Source: Flavobacteriaceae bacterium UBA7684 (GTDB taxonomy: Bacteria > Bacteroidota > Bacteroidia > Flavobacteriales > Flavobacteriaceae). Taken from it: 53,520 nt of DNA. This document shows, in pieces, positions 25,176-34,666 of this stretch; position 1 is the first letter of the stretch; every line of letters starts with the position of its first letter. Both the position numbers and the translations under genes were made by a program. The notes under the pieces are model-generated. The model was given only the letters and a program-made list of their open reading frames with translations. It did not search any database and was not told where the DNA came from. The DNA lies in assembly GCA_002482885.1 (NCBI GenBank), contig DLGW01000008.1:1-53520 (forward strand). Direction: 5' to 3'.

Positions 25176-25878
25176 ATTCGTTTAAAAAAACAATACTGTG
25201 ACAAGCGACTAAAGCTGCTGTTTCGGTTCTTAAACGGGTGTTTCCTAGGCTTACGGGGGTAAACTGATGTGCTAGTGCTGTTTGAATTTCTTTCGTACTG
25301 AAATCACCTTCTGGACCAATTAAAATCAAAGTATTGGTTTGGGGTTGTGCAATTTCTTTTAATGATTTTTTATTCGATTCTTCGCAGTGCGCAATTAATT
25401 TTAATCCGTCAAAAGGTTTTTTAATGAATTCGTTGTACAGAATGCCTTCGTTTAATTTGGGTAAATACAAATGCAAAGACTGCTTCATGGCGGCAATCAA
25501 TACTTTTTCTAAACGTTCCTGTTTGATGATTTTTCTCTCGGAATGATCGCAGAAAATAGGGGTGATTTCACTAATGCCTATTTCGGTAGCTTTTTCTAAA
25601 AACCATTCCAAGCGCTCATTCATTTTGGTAGGAGCAATGGCAATGTGTAAATGAAAATTTGGTGTTGCTGCTGTTTTTGTTTCTAGAATTTCAGCGACAC
25701 ATTTTTGAGGATTAGAATGGGTTATTTCACAAGTAAATAAAAAACCTAAACCATTAGTTACGTGTAAAATATCTCCTTCTTTCTTACGTAAAACTTTAAA
25801 TATATGGGTGCTTTCTTCTTTGTCAAAACCAATGGTTTTTTGATGACTTTCTACACTAGGATTATAAAATAATTGCAT
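25174..25878 (-). CDS. rsmE: 16S rRNA (uracil1498-N3)-methyltransferase
   Basis: A 234-residue SPOUT-class methyltransferase. The knot region shows L-I-G-P-E-G-D-F-S-T-K-E-I and, near the end, L-G-N-T-R-L-R-T-E-T-A, both typical SAM-binding loops of RsmE. The N-terminal PUA-like part includes H-I-F-K-V-L-R-K-K-E-G-D. It methylates U1498 in helix 44 of 16S rRNA. It follows tsaD by two bases on the minus strand, so the two RNA-modification genes are co-transcribed. Confidence 0.95.
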   Translation of the reverse strand: MQLFYNPSVESHQKTIGFDKEESTHIFKVLRKKEGDILHVTNGLGFLFTCEITHSNPQKCVAEILETKTAATPNFHLHIAIAPTKMNERLEWFLEKATEIGISEITPIFCDHSERKIIKQERLEKVLIAAMKQSLHLYLPKLNEGILYNEFIKKPFDGLKLIAHCEESNKKSLKEIAQPQTNTLILIGPEGDFSTKEIQTALAHQFTPVSLGNTRLRTETAALVACHSIVFLNE

Positions 25879-25880
25879 AA

Positions 25881-26903
25881 TTATAAGGGTATTCTGGCGC
25901 TAGAAATGATTTGAATATCATCGGTTTTACCAAGTAAAAATTTATGATAAGCCGTAATTCCTATCATGGCGGCATTGTCGGTAGTGTATTCAAATTTAGG
26001 AATATAAGTTTGCCAACCGTATTTTTTTTCAGCTTCTTTTAAAATGTTTCTAATTCCAGAATTAGCTGACACACCACCCCCAATTGCAATTTGAGTAATT
26101 CCCGTTTGTTGAACAGCCATTTTGATTTTATCCATTAAGATTTCAATAATGGTGTGTTGAATGGAGGCACAGATATCTGCCATGTTTTCGGAAACAAAAT
26201 TAGGATTCTCTTTTACATTTCGTTCCACAAAATATAAGATACCTGTTTTTAATCCGCTAAAACTAAAATCTAATCCAGGAACTTTAGGTTTGGTAAAAGT
26301 ATAGGCTTTAGGATTTCCTTGCTGAGCATATTTATCCACTAATGGACCACCAGGGTACGGAAGTCCTAATATTTTAGCACTCTTATCAAAAGCTTCTCCA
26401 ACCGCATCATCGGTAGTTTCTCCGATGACTTCCATCGAAAAATAATCGTTTACTTGAACAATTTGGGTATGTCCGCCACTAATGGTTAAAGCCAAAAAAG
26501 GAAAAGTGGGTTTTTTATAACCTTCTTCGTCAATAAAATGAGCCAAAATATGCGCTTGCATATGATGAACACCAATCAATGGAATTTGTAAGGCCATGGA
26601 TAATGATTTGGCAAAGGAACTACCCACCAATAAAGAACCCATTAATCCTGGACCTTGAGTGAAAGCAATTGCTGAAAGTTCTTTAAGGCTAATGCCTGCT
26701 TTTTGTAGTGCGGTTTCCACTACCGGCACCATATTTTGTTGGTGCGCCCTAGAGGCTAACTCGGGTACCACGCCACCATATTGTGCATGTACGGCTTGAT
26801 TTGCGGTTACGTTAGACAAAACGCTGTCGTTTATTAATACCGCTGCCGAAGTGTCGTCGCACGAAGATTCAATAGCTAAGATAAAAACAGGAGAACTTGC
26901 CAT
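25881..26903 (-). CDS. tsaD: tRNA N6-adenosine threonylcarbamoyltransferase
   Basis: A 340-residue Kae1/TsaD-family protein. It begins I-L-A-I-E-S-S-C-D-D-T-S-A-A-V, carries the metal motif H-H-M-Q-A-H-I-L-A-H, and has the S-G-G-H-T, G-E-A-F-D-K and G-G-G-V-S-A-N phosphate-binding blocks. With TsaB and TsaE it transfers threonylcarbamoyl to A37 of ANN-decoding tRNAs. It is divergent from tamB, an arrangement I recall from other Flavobacteriia. Confidence 0.97.
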   Translation of the reverse strand: MASSPVFILAIESSCDDTSAAVLINDSVLSNVTANQAVHAQYGGVVPELASRAHQQNMVPVVETALQKAGISLKELSAIAFTQGPGLMGSLLVGSSFAKSLSMALQIPLIGVHHMQAHILAHFIDEEGYKKPTFPFLALTISGGHTQIVQVNDYFSMEVIGETTDDAVGEAFDKSAKILGLPYPGGPLVDKYAQQGNPKAYTFTKPKVPGLDFSFSGLKTGILYFVERNVKENPNFVSENMADICASIQHTIIEILMDKIKMAVQQTGITQIAIGGGVSANSGIRNILKEAEKKYGWQTYIPKFEYTTDNAAMIGITAYHKFLLGKTDDIQIISSARIPL

Positions 26904-26925
26904 GAAATTGGTTTGGTTTTTGGTT

Positions 26926-26933
26926 TATATTTG
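26926..26933 (+). promoter_or_regulatory. -7 box for tamB
   Basis: TATATTTG followed by ACA matches TAnnTTTG in the tsaD-tamB divergent spacer. Transcription would start near 26938-26942, only a few bases ahead of the region where tamB translation seems to begin. Confidence 0.5.
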
Positions 26934-27013
26934 ACAAAATTAAAATAATTAAGGTTATCAGAAAATTTAATAGAATAGCGCTTCGATTTGTAGCAGTAAT
27001 TTTACTGCTATTA

Positions 27014-30000
27014 TTGTTGGCTACCTTCCTTTTTTCCTTGCCATCTGTACAAACTTACTTAGCTAAAAAAGCGATGAATGGTTTGAATGAAGAGTTTGGT
27101 ACTCAAATTCATATCGATAAAATAAAAATTGGTTTTTTTGGGGATGTAAACATTAAAAATGTACTGATTAACGATCATAAAAAAGATTCTTTGTTTTATG
27201 TTAAAAATCTAAGAACCAATATTATAAATGCAGCTGCATGGTACCAAGGAGACTTGTATTTTGGTAAAGTAATTTTGGATGGTTTTAAAATGAAAATGAT
27301 CAATTACAAAGGAGAAAAATTTACCAATTTAGATTTATTTGTAGAAGCTTTTGAAGAAGAAAACGATACGGTTCCTTCAGATTTTTTCTTAAAAATTAAT
27401 AAAGCAATCTTAAAGAATAGCCATTATTTGTTTTACGATTACAATAGTCCAAAATATCGTTTAGCAGAATTCACTCAGATTAATGGAACAGCCAAGGACT
27501 TAATGATTAAAGGGCCTAATGTATATGCCGACATTAAAAGTTTAGCCTTAAAAGATTACCGAGGATTATATATTAAAGATTTAAGAGGATTGTTCTCGTA
27601 CACTTTAAAAAATATTTTGATTCAAAATACGGTGATCATTACCGAAAAATCTAGAATAGAAGGTCATATTGCTTTACGATATAAACGAGAAGACTTTTCG
27701 GATTTTAATAACAAAGTGCTTTTTGATGTGAATATTAAAAAAGCATCCATAGCTTCTGCGGACATTAAACACTTTTATAACGAATTAGGTAAGGGATTAC
27801 GGTTTCATTTGAATACTAAAATCAAAGGAACATTAAACGATTTAACGTTTAAACGATTGGATTTAGAAGGTAATCATGGTACGGAATTAATAGGAGACAT
27901 TAACTTTAAAAACATTTTTGGAAAAACAGTTCATCAACCTTTTTCCATGAAAGGTAGTTTAAGAAAATTAACTTTAAACTCAGAAGGATTAATTCGGTTA
28001 TTGCCCAATTTGCTAAAAGATAAATTGCCTGAACAAATAGCTTCTTTAAAAGATATAAATGCCCGTGGGGATTTATATGTAACCACCGATTTAATAGATT
28101 CAGATTTAGAGTTGATGACTGATTTAGGAGCGGTTCATGCCGATTTTTTAATCAATGGGTTTCAAAATATGGATAATGCTTTGTATAAAGGTGTTTTTCA
28201 GATGGATCAGTTTCAGTTAGGAGAATTGATTCAGCAAAAAGATTTAGGAAAAGTGACTTCGGATTTAAAAATAGATGGACGTGGTTTTACTCAAAAGACC
28301 TTGAATACCAAAATCGAGGGTAAAATAGCTTCTATAGAATATCATAATTACCGTTACACCAATATTGACTTAAATGGAAGTTTTAAAATGCCTGTTTTTG
28401 AAGGAATTTTTGAAGTGGATGATCCCAACTTAAAAATGTCTTTTGATGGTTTGGTAAGTATTGATGGAAAAGAAAATCAATATGTATTTCAATCAGAGAT
28501 AGCTCATGCCGATTTGTATGAACTGAAATGGTCTAAAAAAGACACGATTTCTTTATTAAAAGGAAGTATAGATATTAATATGACCGGAAGCACTATTGAT
28601 AATGTTTACGGAAAAATATCGATTAAAAACGCTTCATATATTAATCCTTCTGAAATTTATGAATTCAATGATTTTGAAATTGAATCTCGTTTTGATCAGC
28701 AAAATATTAGAACCATTACGGTAAACTCCCCAGATATTATTCAAGGAGAATTAAAAGGGCATTTTTACTTTAAAGAGCTTAAAAAAGTAATTGAAAATTC
28801 ATTAGGAGGAATTTATGCGAACTACAATCCTCATAAAATTTCGAACAACCAGCACTTGACCTTTAATTTTAATATCTATAATAAAATCATCGATATTTTT
28901 TTACCAGAAGTATCTTTTGGAAAAAACACCATGATTAACGGAAAAATATCTACTGCCGACAATGATTTTAAATTGAATTTTATTTCCCCAGAATTAATTG
29001 CTTACAAGAATTACGTTTACAACATCAACTTAGGTATCGACAATAAAAATCCCGAATACAAAACTTTACTTTCGGCAGATTCTATTACCTCAAAACGCTA
29101 TAAGGTAAGTCAGTTCGTATTAAAAAATAGTTACGATAACGATACTTTACGGGTAAGCACCGCTTTTAAAGGAGGTAAACAAATGGAAGATACTTATCAT
29201 TTGAATTTATTTCATACCATTAATGCCAAAAAACAATCGGTAGTTGGATTTAAAAAATCAACGGTTGATTTTAAATCATACCAATGGGTTATTAATGAAT
29301 CTAGTGAATCGGAAAATACAGTAGTGTTCGGAAAAACCTTAGACAAGTTTGTTTTGAACAACATTTCGGCAACCCATGCCAATGGATTTGTAAAACTGAA
29401 CGGGGTGGTTAAGGATTCAACTTACAAAAATTTACAACTTTCGTTTAAAGATGTACCCGTAGATAAAATTACTCCAACCATAGACAACCTTCATTTTAAA
29501 GGCAGTTTAAATGGAGTCATTGATTTTGTGCAAGAAAAACAATGGTACAAACCTACGGCATCTATTAATATTAATCGTTTCAGTATTAACGATTATGATT
29601 TAGGAAGATTTGATTTAGACATCAAAGGAGATCCTTTTTTAAAGAACTTTGAAATCAATTCAAAAATTCAAAATGAATCCTTAGAATCCTTAACCGCATT
29701 CGGAAATATTTCTATAGAAAACAATCAGTCTTTAATTGATTTAGATGTTAAACTGAATGATTTTAATATGGCCACTTTAAGTCCGCTCGGAGGTTCTGTG
29801 GTTAATAATATTGAAGGAAAATTATCAGGAAGAACTAGTTTTATAGGGCCTATTGATAATCCAGAGGTGAACGGAAGATTTTATATAGACGAAGGGAGTT
29901 TAAAAGTTCCGTACTTAAATGTGGTTTATAAATTAGATCCTAAATCGGTGGTTGATGTTACGGGAACTAAATTCATGTTCAGAAACGTGAATCTTTATGA

Positions 30001-31444
30001 TCAAGAATTTAAAACCCCCGGAAAATTAAATGGTAGCATTACTCACGAAAAATTTTCGGATTGGTATATAGATTTAAAAGTAAATGCCAATAAATTACTG
30101 GTTTTGGACACTCAAGATTCCGAAGAAGCGGTGTATTACGGAAAAGCATTTGTTTTAGGAGAAGCTAAAATAAAAGGCCCTACACACGCTTTGGTCATTG
30201 ATGTAAAAGCCAAATCACAAAAAGGAACAGAAATAAAAATACCGATTAACGATAGTGAATCTTTAGGAGACAATACTTACATTAAGTTCATGTCCGAAAA
30301 AGAAAAATATCATTTAAACGAAAACATACAAAGAAAAGAAGTTAAGGAGTATAAGGGGTTAGAAATGGTTTTTGATTTTGACATTACCCCAGATGCCGTG
30401 ATTGAGGTAATTTTAGATCGACAATCAGGTCATGGTTTAAAAGGTAGAGGATTCGGTAATATATTATTGAATATTAATACTTTAGGTAAATTTAATATGT
30501 GGGGAGATTTCTTGGCTCACCAAGGAGTTTATCACTTTAAATACGGTGGTTTAATAGATAAACGTTTCGAGGTAACTAGCGGAGGTTCTATCCGTTGGGA
30601 AGGAGACCCACTACGAGCGATTTTAAATTTAGAAGCCGTTTATAAAACCCAAGCCAATCCTTCGGTACTAATTGATAATCCTTCTTTTAATAGAACGGTT
30701 CCAGTAAACGTAAAAATCAAATTAACCGATCAATTAATTAAGCCAGAAATCGATTTTATTATTGATTTCCCAACGGTTAGTTCGGTGTTAAAATCAGAAA
30801 TACAGTATAAGTTAGACGAAAAAAACATCAGACAAACCCAAGCGATGTATTTATTGTCGTCTGGAGGCTTTTTAAGCACCACTAATGCAGGACAAAACGC
30901 TGTAACAGGTAATTTGTTTGAAAGAGCCAGCGGATTGCTTAACGATGTTTTAGATGACGAAGACAGCAAGTTTAAAGTCGGAGTAAATTACGTGCAACAA
31001 AACAGAACGGCCTATGTGAAAACCGAGGGTAGGGTGGGTTTAACTTTTTCTAGTCAAATTAATGAACGCATTTCGGTTAACGGAAAATTTGGGGTGCCAA
31101 CGGGTGGGGTAAGCCGTTCAGGAGTTATTGGGGAAGGTAATGTAGATTGGCGTTTAAGCAAAGACAATTCCTTACATGCACGATTTTTTAACCGAGAAAA
31201 CGATATTAATTATTTAGGAGAAGTAATTGGTTACACCCAAGGAGTTGGTTTAAATTATCAAATAGAGTTCAATAACTTTAAATCGTTATTAGCTAAATTA
31301 AAACAAAAACAATCCCCAGTTCCTTTAGATAATCAAGAAATAAAACTTCCAGATTCATTTATTACTCCAGAGCGTATAGAAGTGCCCAAAAAGAAAGCTG
31401 ATGTAGACCAACTTTTTGAAGAGAATATTCCTGTTTTTGAATAA
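27014..31444 (+). CDS. TamB-like translocation and assembly module protein (DUF490)
   Basis: A very long beta-rich protein of about 1,476 residues or more, with an N-terminal hydrophobic anchor ending L-F-S-L-P-S-V-Q-T-Y-L-A-K-K. The rest is repetitive beta-strand sequence as in AsmA/TamB bridge proteins. The C-terminal TamB domain is seen around W-G-D-F-L-A-H-Q-G-V-Y-H-F and D-F-P-T-V-S-S-V-L-K-S-E. It should span the periplasm and help outer-membrane protein or lipid transport. The coordinate given is the first conventional start (TTG), but it cuts the anchor in half. The same frame stays open to 26906 and encodes K-V-I-R-K-F-N-R-I-A-L-R-F-V-A-V-I-L-L-L just upstream, so the real start is probably a non-standard codon near 26939-26957. 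Confidence 0.88.
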   Translation: MLATFLFSLPSVQTYLAKKAMNGLNEEFGTQIHIDKIKIGFFGDVNIKNVLINDHKKDSLFYVKNLRTNIINAAAWYQGDLYFGKVILDGFKMKMINYKGEKFTNLDLFVEAFEEENDTVPSDFFLKINKAILKNSHYLFYDYNSPKYRLAEFTQINGTAKDLMIKGPNVYADIKSLALKDYRGLYIKDLRGLFSYTLKNILIQNTVIITEKSRIEGHIALRYKREDFSDFNNKVLFDVNIKKASIASADIKHFYNELGKGLRFHLNTKIKGTLNDLTFKRLDLEGNHGTELIGDINFKNIFGKTVHQPFSMKGSLRKLTLNSEGLIRLLPNLLKDKLPEQIASLKDINARGDLYVTTDLIDSDLELMTDLGAVHADFLINGFQNMDNALYKGVFQMDQFQLGELIQQKDLGKVTSDLKIDGRGFTQKTLNTKIEGKIASIEYHNYRYTNIDLNGSFKMPVFEGIFEVDDPNLKMSFDGLVSIDGKENQYVFQSEIAHADLYELKWSKKDTISLLKGSIDINMTGSTIDNVYGKISIKNASYINPSEIYEFNDFEIESRFDQQNIRTITVNSPDIIQGELKGHFYFKELKKVIENSLGGIYANYNPHKISNNQHLTFNFNIYNKIIDIFLPEVSFGKNTMINGKISTADNDFKLNFISPELIAYKNYVYNINLGIDNKNPEYKTLLSADSITSKRYKVSQFVLKNSYDNDTLRVSTAFKGGKQMEDTYHLNLFHTINAKKQSVVGFKKSTVDFKSYQWVINESSESENTVVFGKTLDKFVLNNISATHANGFVKLNGVVKDSTYKNLQLSFKDVPVDKITPTIDNLHFKGSLNGVIDFVQEKQWYKPTASININRFSINDYDLGRFDLDIKGDPFLKNFEINSKIQNESLESLTAFGNISIENNQSLIDLDVKLNDFNMATLSPLGGSVVNNIEGKLSGRTSFIGPIDNPEVNGRFYIDEGSLKVPYLNVVYKLDPKSVVDVTGTKFMFRNVNLYDQEFKTPGKLNGSITHEKFSDWYIDLKVNANKLLVLDTQDSEEAVYYGKAFVLGEAKIKGPTHALVIDVKAKSQKGTEIKIPINDSESLGDNTYIKFMSEKEKYHLNENIQRKEVKEYKGLEMVFDFDITPDAVIEVILDRQSGHGLKGRGFGNILLNINTLGKFNMWGDFLAHQGVYHFKYGGLIDKRFEVTSGGSIRWEGDPLRAILNLEAVYKTQANPSVLIDNPSFNRTVPVNVKIKLTDQLIKPEIDFIIDFPTVSSVLKSEIQYKLDEKNIRQTQAMYLLSSGGFLSTTNAGQNAVTGNLFERASGLLNDVLDDEDSKFKVGVNYVQQNRTAYVKTEGRVGLTFSSQINERISVNGKFGVPTGGVSRSGVIGEGNVDWRLSKDNSLHARFFNRENDINYLGEVIGYTQGVGLNYQIEFNNFKSLLAKLKQKQSPVPLDNQEIKLPDSFITPERIEVPKKKADVDQLFEENIPVFE

Positions 31445-31633
31445 AAATTTTTTATAAAAGCCCCCAAATAATCTTAAAAACATCAATTAAAAGGAATCAA
31501 TAATTTAACAATTGATGAATTTTATTACGAAAACGTTATAATTACAAATTGAGTATAAAAAAGCTACTTAGGATTACCATTAAGTAATATTAGTTTTTTA
31601 AATTTACACTCAAATTTTAAAGAGTTGAATAAG
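31445..31633. other. Non-coding spacer upstream of pfkA
   Basis: This 189-base AT-rich gap holds no gene. It must contain the pfkA promoter, but no exact TAnnTTTG box with a spaced TTG is visible. The nearest is TAGTTTTT and the adjoining TTTACACTC about 40 bases before pfkA. No terminator hairpin for tamB is obvious. Confidence 0.4.
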
Positions 31634-32608
31634 ATGAGAAAAATTGGAGTATTAACATCTGGGGGGGATTCTCCGGGGATGAATGCTGCCATACGCTCAG
31701 TAGTAAGAACATGTGCCTACCATAATGTAGGGTGTGTCGGAATATACAGAGGATATGACGGATTGATAGAAGGAAATTTAGTTGAATTAGGACCACGCTC
31801 AGTTAGTAATTTGATAAATAAAGGAGGAACGATGTTACAGTCGGCTCGTTCCATGAGATTTAAAACCCCTGAGGGTCGAAAAGTAGCTTATGATAATTTA
31901 GTTAAAAACGAAATTGATGGTTTAGTCATTATTGGTGGAGATGGTTCTTTTACAGGAGGATTAGTTTTTAATAGTGAGCATAATTTTCCAGTAATTGGAA
32001 TTCCAGGAACCATTGATAACGACATTTACGGTACCAGCCATACTTTAGGCTACGACACTGCTTTAAACACCGTTATTGAAGCCATTGATAAAATCAGAGA
32101 TACCGCTAGTTCACATAATAGATTGTTTTTTGTAGAAGTAATGGGACGTGATGCTGGGCATATTGCCTTAAATGCAGGAATCGGTTCAGGAGCAGAAGAG
32201 ATTTTAATTCCAGAGGAAGATTTAGGATTAGACCGATTGATGGAATCTTTACAAAAGAGCAATGCTGCTGGAAAAACATCTAGCATTGTAGTAATTGCCG
32301 AAGGAGATAAAATCGGAAAAAACATATTTGAATTAAGAGACTACGTAAAAGGAATGTTGCCTGAATACGACATTAGAGTATCTGTTTTAGGACACATGCA
32401 ACGTGGTGGTTCCCCAACTTGTTTTGATAGAGTATTAGCAAGCAGAATGGGAGTGAAAGCCGTAGAATCTTTACTAGAAGGAAAATCAAATTACATGGTG
32501 GGTTTAGTTAATAACAAAATGGAGTTAACACCATTATCCAAAGCCATTAAAGAACATTCAGAAATTGATACCGAACTGTTAAGAGTTTCGGACATCATGT
32601 CCACGTAA
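31634..32608 (+). CDS. pfkA: ATP-dependent 6-phosphofructokinase
   Basis: A 324-residue PfkA-family enzyme, near the 320 of E. coli PfkA. It starts R-K-I-G-V-L-T-S-G-G-D-S-P-G-M-N-A, has the ATP loop G-G-D-G-S-F-T-G-G, the catalytic block P-G-T-I-D-N-D-I, and L-G-H-M-Q-R-G-G-S-P-T near residues 254-264. It phosphorylates fructose 6-phosphate in glycolysis. An in-frame TTG nine bases upstream (31625) is possible, but the ATG at 31634 matches the family start. gapA follows after 56 bases, so two glycolytic genes are grouped. Confidence 0.97.
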   Translation: MRKIGVLTSGGDSPGMNAAIRSVVRTCAYHNVGCVGIYRGYDGLIEGNLVELGPRSVSNLINKGGTMLQSARSMRFKTPEGRKVAYDNLVKNEIDGLVIIGGDGSFTGGLVFNSEHNFPVIGIPGTIDNDIYGTSHTLGYDTALNTVIEAIDKIRDTASSHNRLFFVEVMGRDAGHIALNAGIGSGAEEILIPEEDLGLDRLMESLQKSNAAGKTSSIVVIAEGDKIGKNIFELRDYVKGMLPEYDIRVSVLGHMQRGGSPTCFDRVLASRMGVKAVESLLEGKSNYMVGLVNNKMELTPLSKAIKEHSEIDTELLRVSDIMST

Positions 32609-32664
32609 AAAGCGATTAAGTTAAACAGAGTAAAAATTATAAATTAAATAAATACACAATTATC

Positions 32665-33666
32665 ATGAGTAAAGTAAAATTAGGAATTAATGGTTTCGGT
32701 AGAATCGGAAGAATTGCGTTCAGAGAAACATTCAAAAGAGATAACATTGAAGTTGTAGCAATCAACGACTTATTAGATGTAGATCACTTAGCTTATTTAT
32801 TAAAATACGATTCAGTTCACGGAAGATTTGCTGGTAAAGTAGAAGTTATCGACGGACAATTAGTAGTAAACGATAAAGTAATTCGTGTAACTGCAGAAAA
32901 AGATCCTTCATTAATTAAATGGAATGAAGCAGGTGTAGATATCGTTGCAGAATGTACAGGTATTTTTACAGACTTAGCAAAAGCACAATTACACATTGCT
33001 GGTGGTGCTAAAAAAGTAGTTATTTCAGCTCCATCTAACGATGCTCCAATGTTCGTTATGGGAGTTAACCATACTTCAGCAAAAGCTACAGATACTATCG
33101 TATCAAACGCTTCTTGTACTACAAACTGTTTAGCTCCATTAGCTAAAGTATTAAATGACAATTTTGGTATCGTTGAAGGTTTAATGACAACTGTTCACGC
33201 TACTACAGCTACTCAAATGACTGTTGATGGTCCTTCAAGAAAAGATTTCCGTGGAGGTAGAGCGGCTTTATTAAACATTATTCCTGCAAGTACAGGTGCT
33301 GCTAAAGCAGTAGGAAAAGTAATTCCAGAATTAAACGGAAAATTAACTGGTATGTCATTACGTGTACCAACCGCTGATGTTTCTGTTGTTGATTTAACGG
33401 TTAAATTATCAAAAGAAACTTCTTACGAAGAAGTATTAAAAGTGTTGAAAAACGCTTCTGAAACTTCAATGAAAGGTGTATTAGGATTTACTAATGATGA
33501 CGTAGTTTCTCAAGATTTCATTTCTGATTCAAGAACAAGTATTATTGATGCTAAAGCAGGTATTGGATTAAACTCTACTTTCTTTAAATTCATTTCTTGG
33601 TATGATAATGAGTACGGATATTCAAGTAAATTAATTGACTTGTCTGTACACATCGCAAGTTTATAA
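32665..33666 (+). CDS. gapA: Glyceraldehyde-3-phosphate dehydrogenase, type I
   Basis: A 333-residue GAPDH. I-N-G-F-G-R-I-G-R at the N-terminus is the NAD loop, and the catalytic cysteine is in S-N-A-S-C-T-T-N-C-L-A-P (first Cys, near residue 150). W-Y-D-N-E-Y-G-Y-S-S is close to the end. It oxidises glyceraldehyde 3-phosphate to 1,3-bisphosphoglycerate. The codons are clearly more biased than in neighbouring genes (mostly GCT/GCA, TTA, GGT, TCA, ACT), as expected for one of the most highly expressed proteins. A terminator follows. Confidence 0.98.
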   Translation: MSKVKLGINGFGRIGRIAFRETFKRDNIEVVAINDLLDVDHLAYLLKYDSVHGRFAGKVEVIDGQLVVNDKVIRVTAEKDPSLIKWNEAGVDIVAECTGIFTDLAKAQLHIAGGAKKVVISAPSNDAPMFVMGVNHTSAKATDTIVSNASCTTNCLAPLAKVLNDNFGIVEGLMTTVHATTATQMTVDGPSRKDFRGGRAALLNIIPASTGAAKAVGKVIPELNGKLTGMSLRVPTADVSVVDLTVKLSKETSYEEVLKVLKNASETSMKGVLGFTNDDVVSQDFISDSRTSIIDAKAGIGLNSTFFKFISWYDNEYGYSSKLIDLSVHIASL

Positions 33667-33685
33667 TATTCAATTAGTATTTATT

Positions 33686-33720
33686 AACCCGCTTCATTTT
33701 GGAGCGGGTTTATATTTTTT
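33686..33720 (+). terminator. Terminator after gapA
   Basis: A 10-bp stem, AACCCGCTTC with GGAGCGGGTT (33686-33710) including one wobble pair, has a five-base loop and is followed by a T-rich stretch. It lies just before the next gene. Confidence 0.8.
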
Positions 33721-33725
33721 AGCCT

Positions 33726-34580
33726 ATGATATTATTAGTAGATAGTGGTTCAACCAAAGCGGATTGGATTGCTTTAGACAAAAATGGAAACAAATTGTTT
33801 TCCACCCAAACCAAAGGATTAAATCCTGAAATATTAGATAAAAAAGAAATTATAGAAAGATTACAAGAACACTTTGATATTGTTCATAATCGTAACGAAG
33901 TTTCTAATCTTTATTTTTATGGGGCAGGTTGTGGAACCGACCGCATGAAAAACTATATTAAAAAAGTATTTGAAGAGTTTTTCCAAAATGCAACGGTTGT
34001 AGCCAAGGAAGATACTTATGCGGCTGCTTATGCTTCTAACCCTGATAACGAAGAGGCGATTATTTGTATTTTAGGTACAGGTTCTAATTGTAGTTATTTT
34101 GACGGAGAAGAATTGCACCAAAAAGTACAATCGTTAGGTTACATTGTAATGGATGACGGAAGTGGTAATTACTTTGGAAAACAATTATTAAGAGCTTATT
34201 ATTTTAATCAAATGCCCTATGATTTGGCGTCTGAATTAGAAAAGGCACACGATTTAGATCCAGATGTAATTAAAAATCACTTGTATAAATTAGCCAATCC
34301 GAATACGTATTTGGCAACTTATGCTAAGTTTTTAATTCAAAACAAGTCACATAAATTTGCGCGTAAAATTATTGACGAAGGTTTACAAATATTTGTAGAT
34401 AACTACATTAAACAATTTGATAACTGTCATAATTTACCTATTCAGTTTGTGGGTTCTATCGCCTTTTATTTAAAAGACGAATTAGCGGAAGTATTGGCTA
34501 AAAATGATTTAAAAATCGGAAATGTGTTGCGCAGACCAATCGATGGATTGATTGCTTACCATACCGTTTTAAAAGAGTAG
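33726..34580 (+). CDS. N-acetylglucosamine kinase-like protein (BadF/BadG/BcrA/BcrD ATPase family)
   Basis: A 284-residue ASKHA-fold protein starting I-L-L-V-D-S-G-S-T-K-A-D-W, the phosphate 1 loop, with the second loop C-I-L-G-T-G-S-N-C-S near residues 116-125 and V-M-D-D-G-S-G-N-Y-F-G-K after it. Members in Bacteroidota are annotated as N-acetylglucosamine kinases and phosphorylate free amino sugars. The anmK gene for anhydro-MurNAc kinase lies 2.1 kb away on the other strand, which fits cell-wall sugar recycling. The substrate remains inferred. A terminator precedes and another follows the gene, so it is probably transcribed largely by read-through or from a weak promoter of its own. Confidence 0.82.
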   Translation: MILLVDSGSTKADWIALDKNGNKLFSTQTKGLNPEILDKKEIIERLQEHFDIVHNRNEVSNLYFYGAGCGTDRMKNYIKKVFEEFFQNATVVAKEDTYAAAYASNPDNEEAIICILGTGSNCSYFDGEELHQKVQSLGYIVMDDGSGNYFGKQLLRAYYFNQMPYDLASELEKAHDLDPDVIKNHLYKLANPNTYLATYAKFLIQNKSHKFARKIIDEGLQIFVDNYIKQFDNCHNLPIQFVGSIAFYLKDELAEVLAKNDLKIGNVLRRPIDGLIAYHTVLKE

Positions 34581-34608
34581 TTGATATAAAGTTTTCAATT
34601 ATAAAAAA

Positions 34609-34637
34609 GGGACTATCTTTAGATAGTCCCTTTTTTT
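34609..34637. terminator. Bidirectional terminator
   Basis: A perfect 10-bp stem, GGGACTATCT (34609-34618) with AGATAGTCCC (34621-34630), is flanked by AAAAAA and TTTTTTT. It separates two converging transcripts. Confidence 0.92.
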
Positions 34638-34666
34638 ATTACTAGACACTTTTAATTCACCATTAA

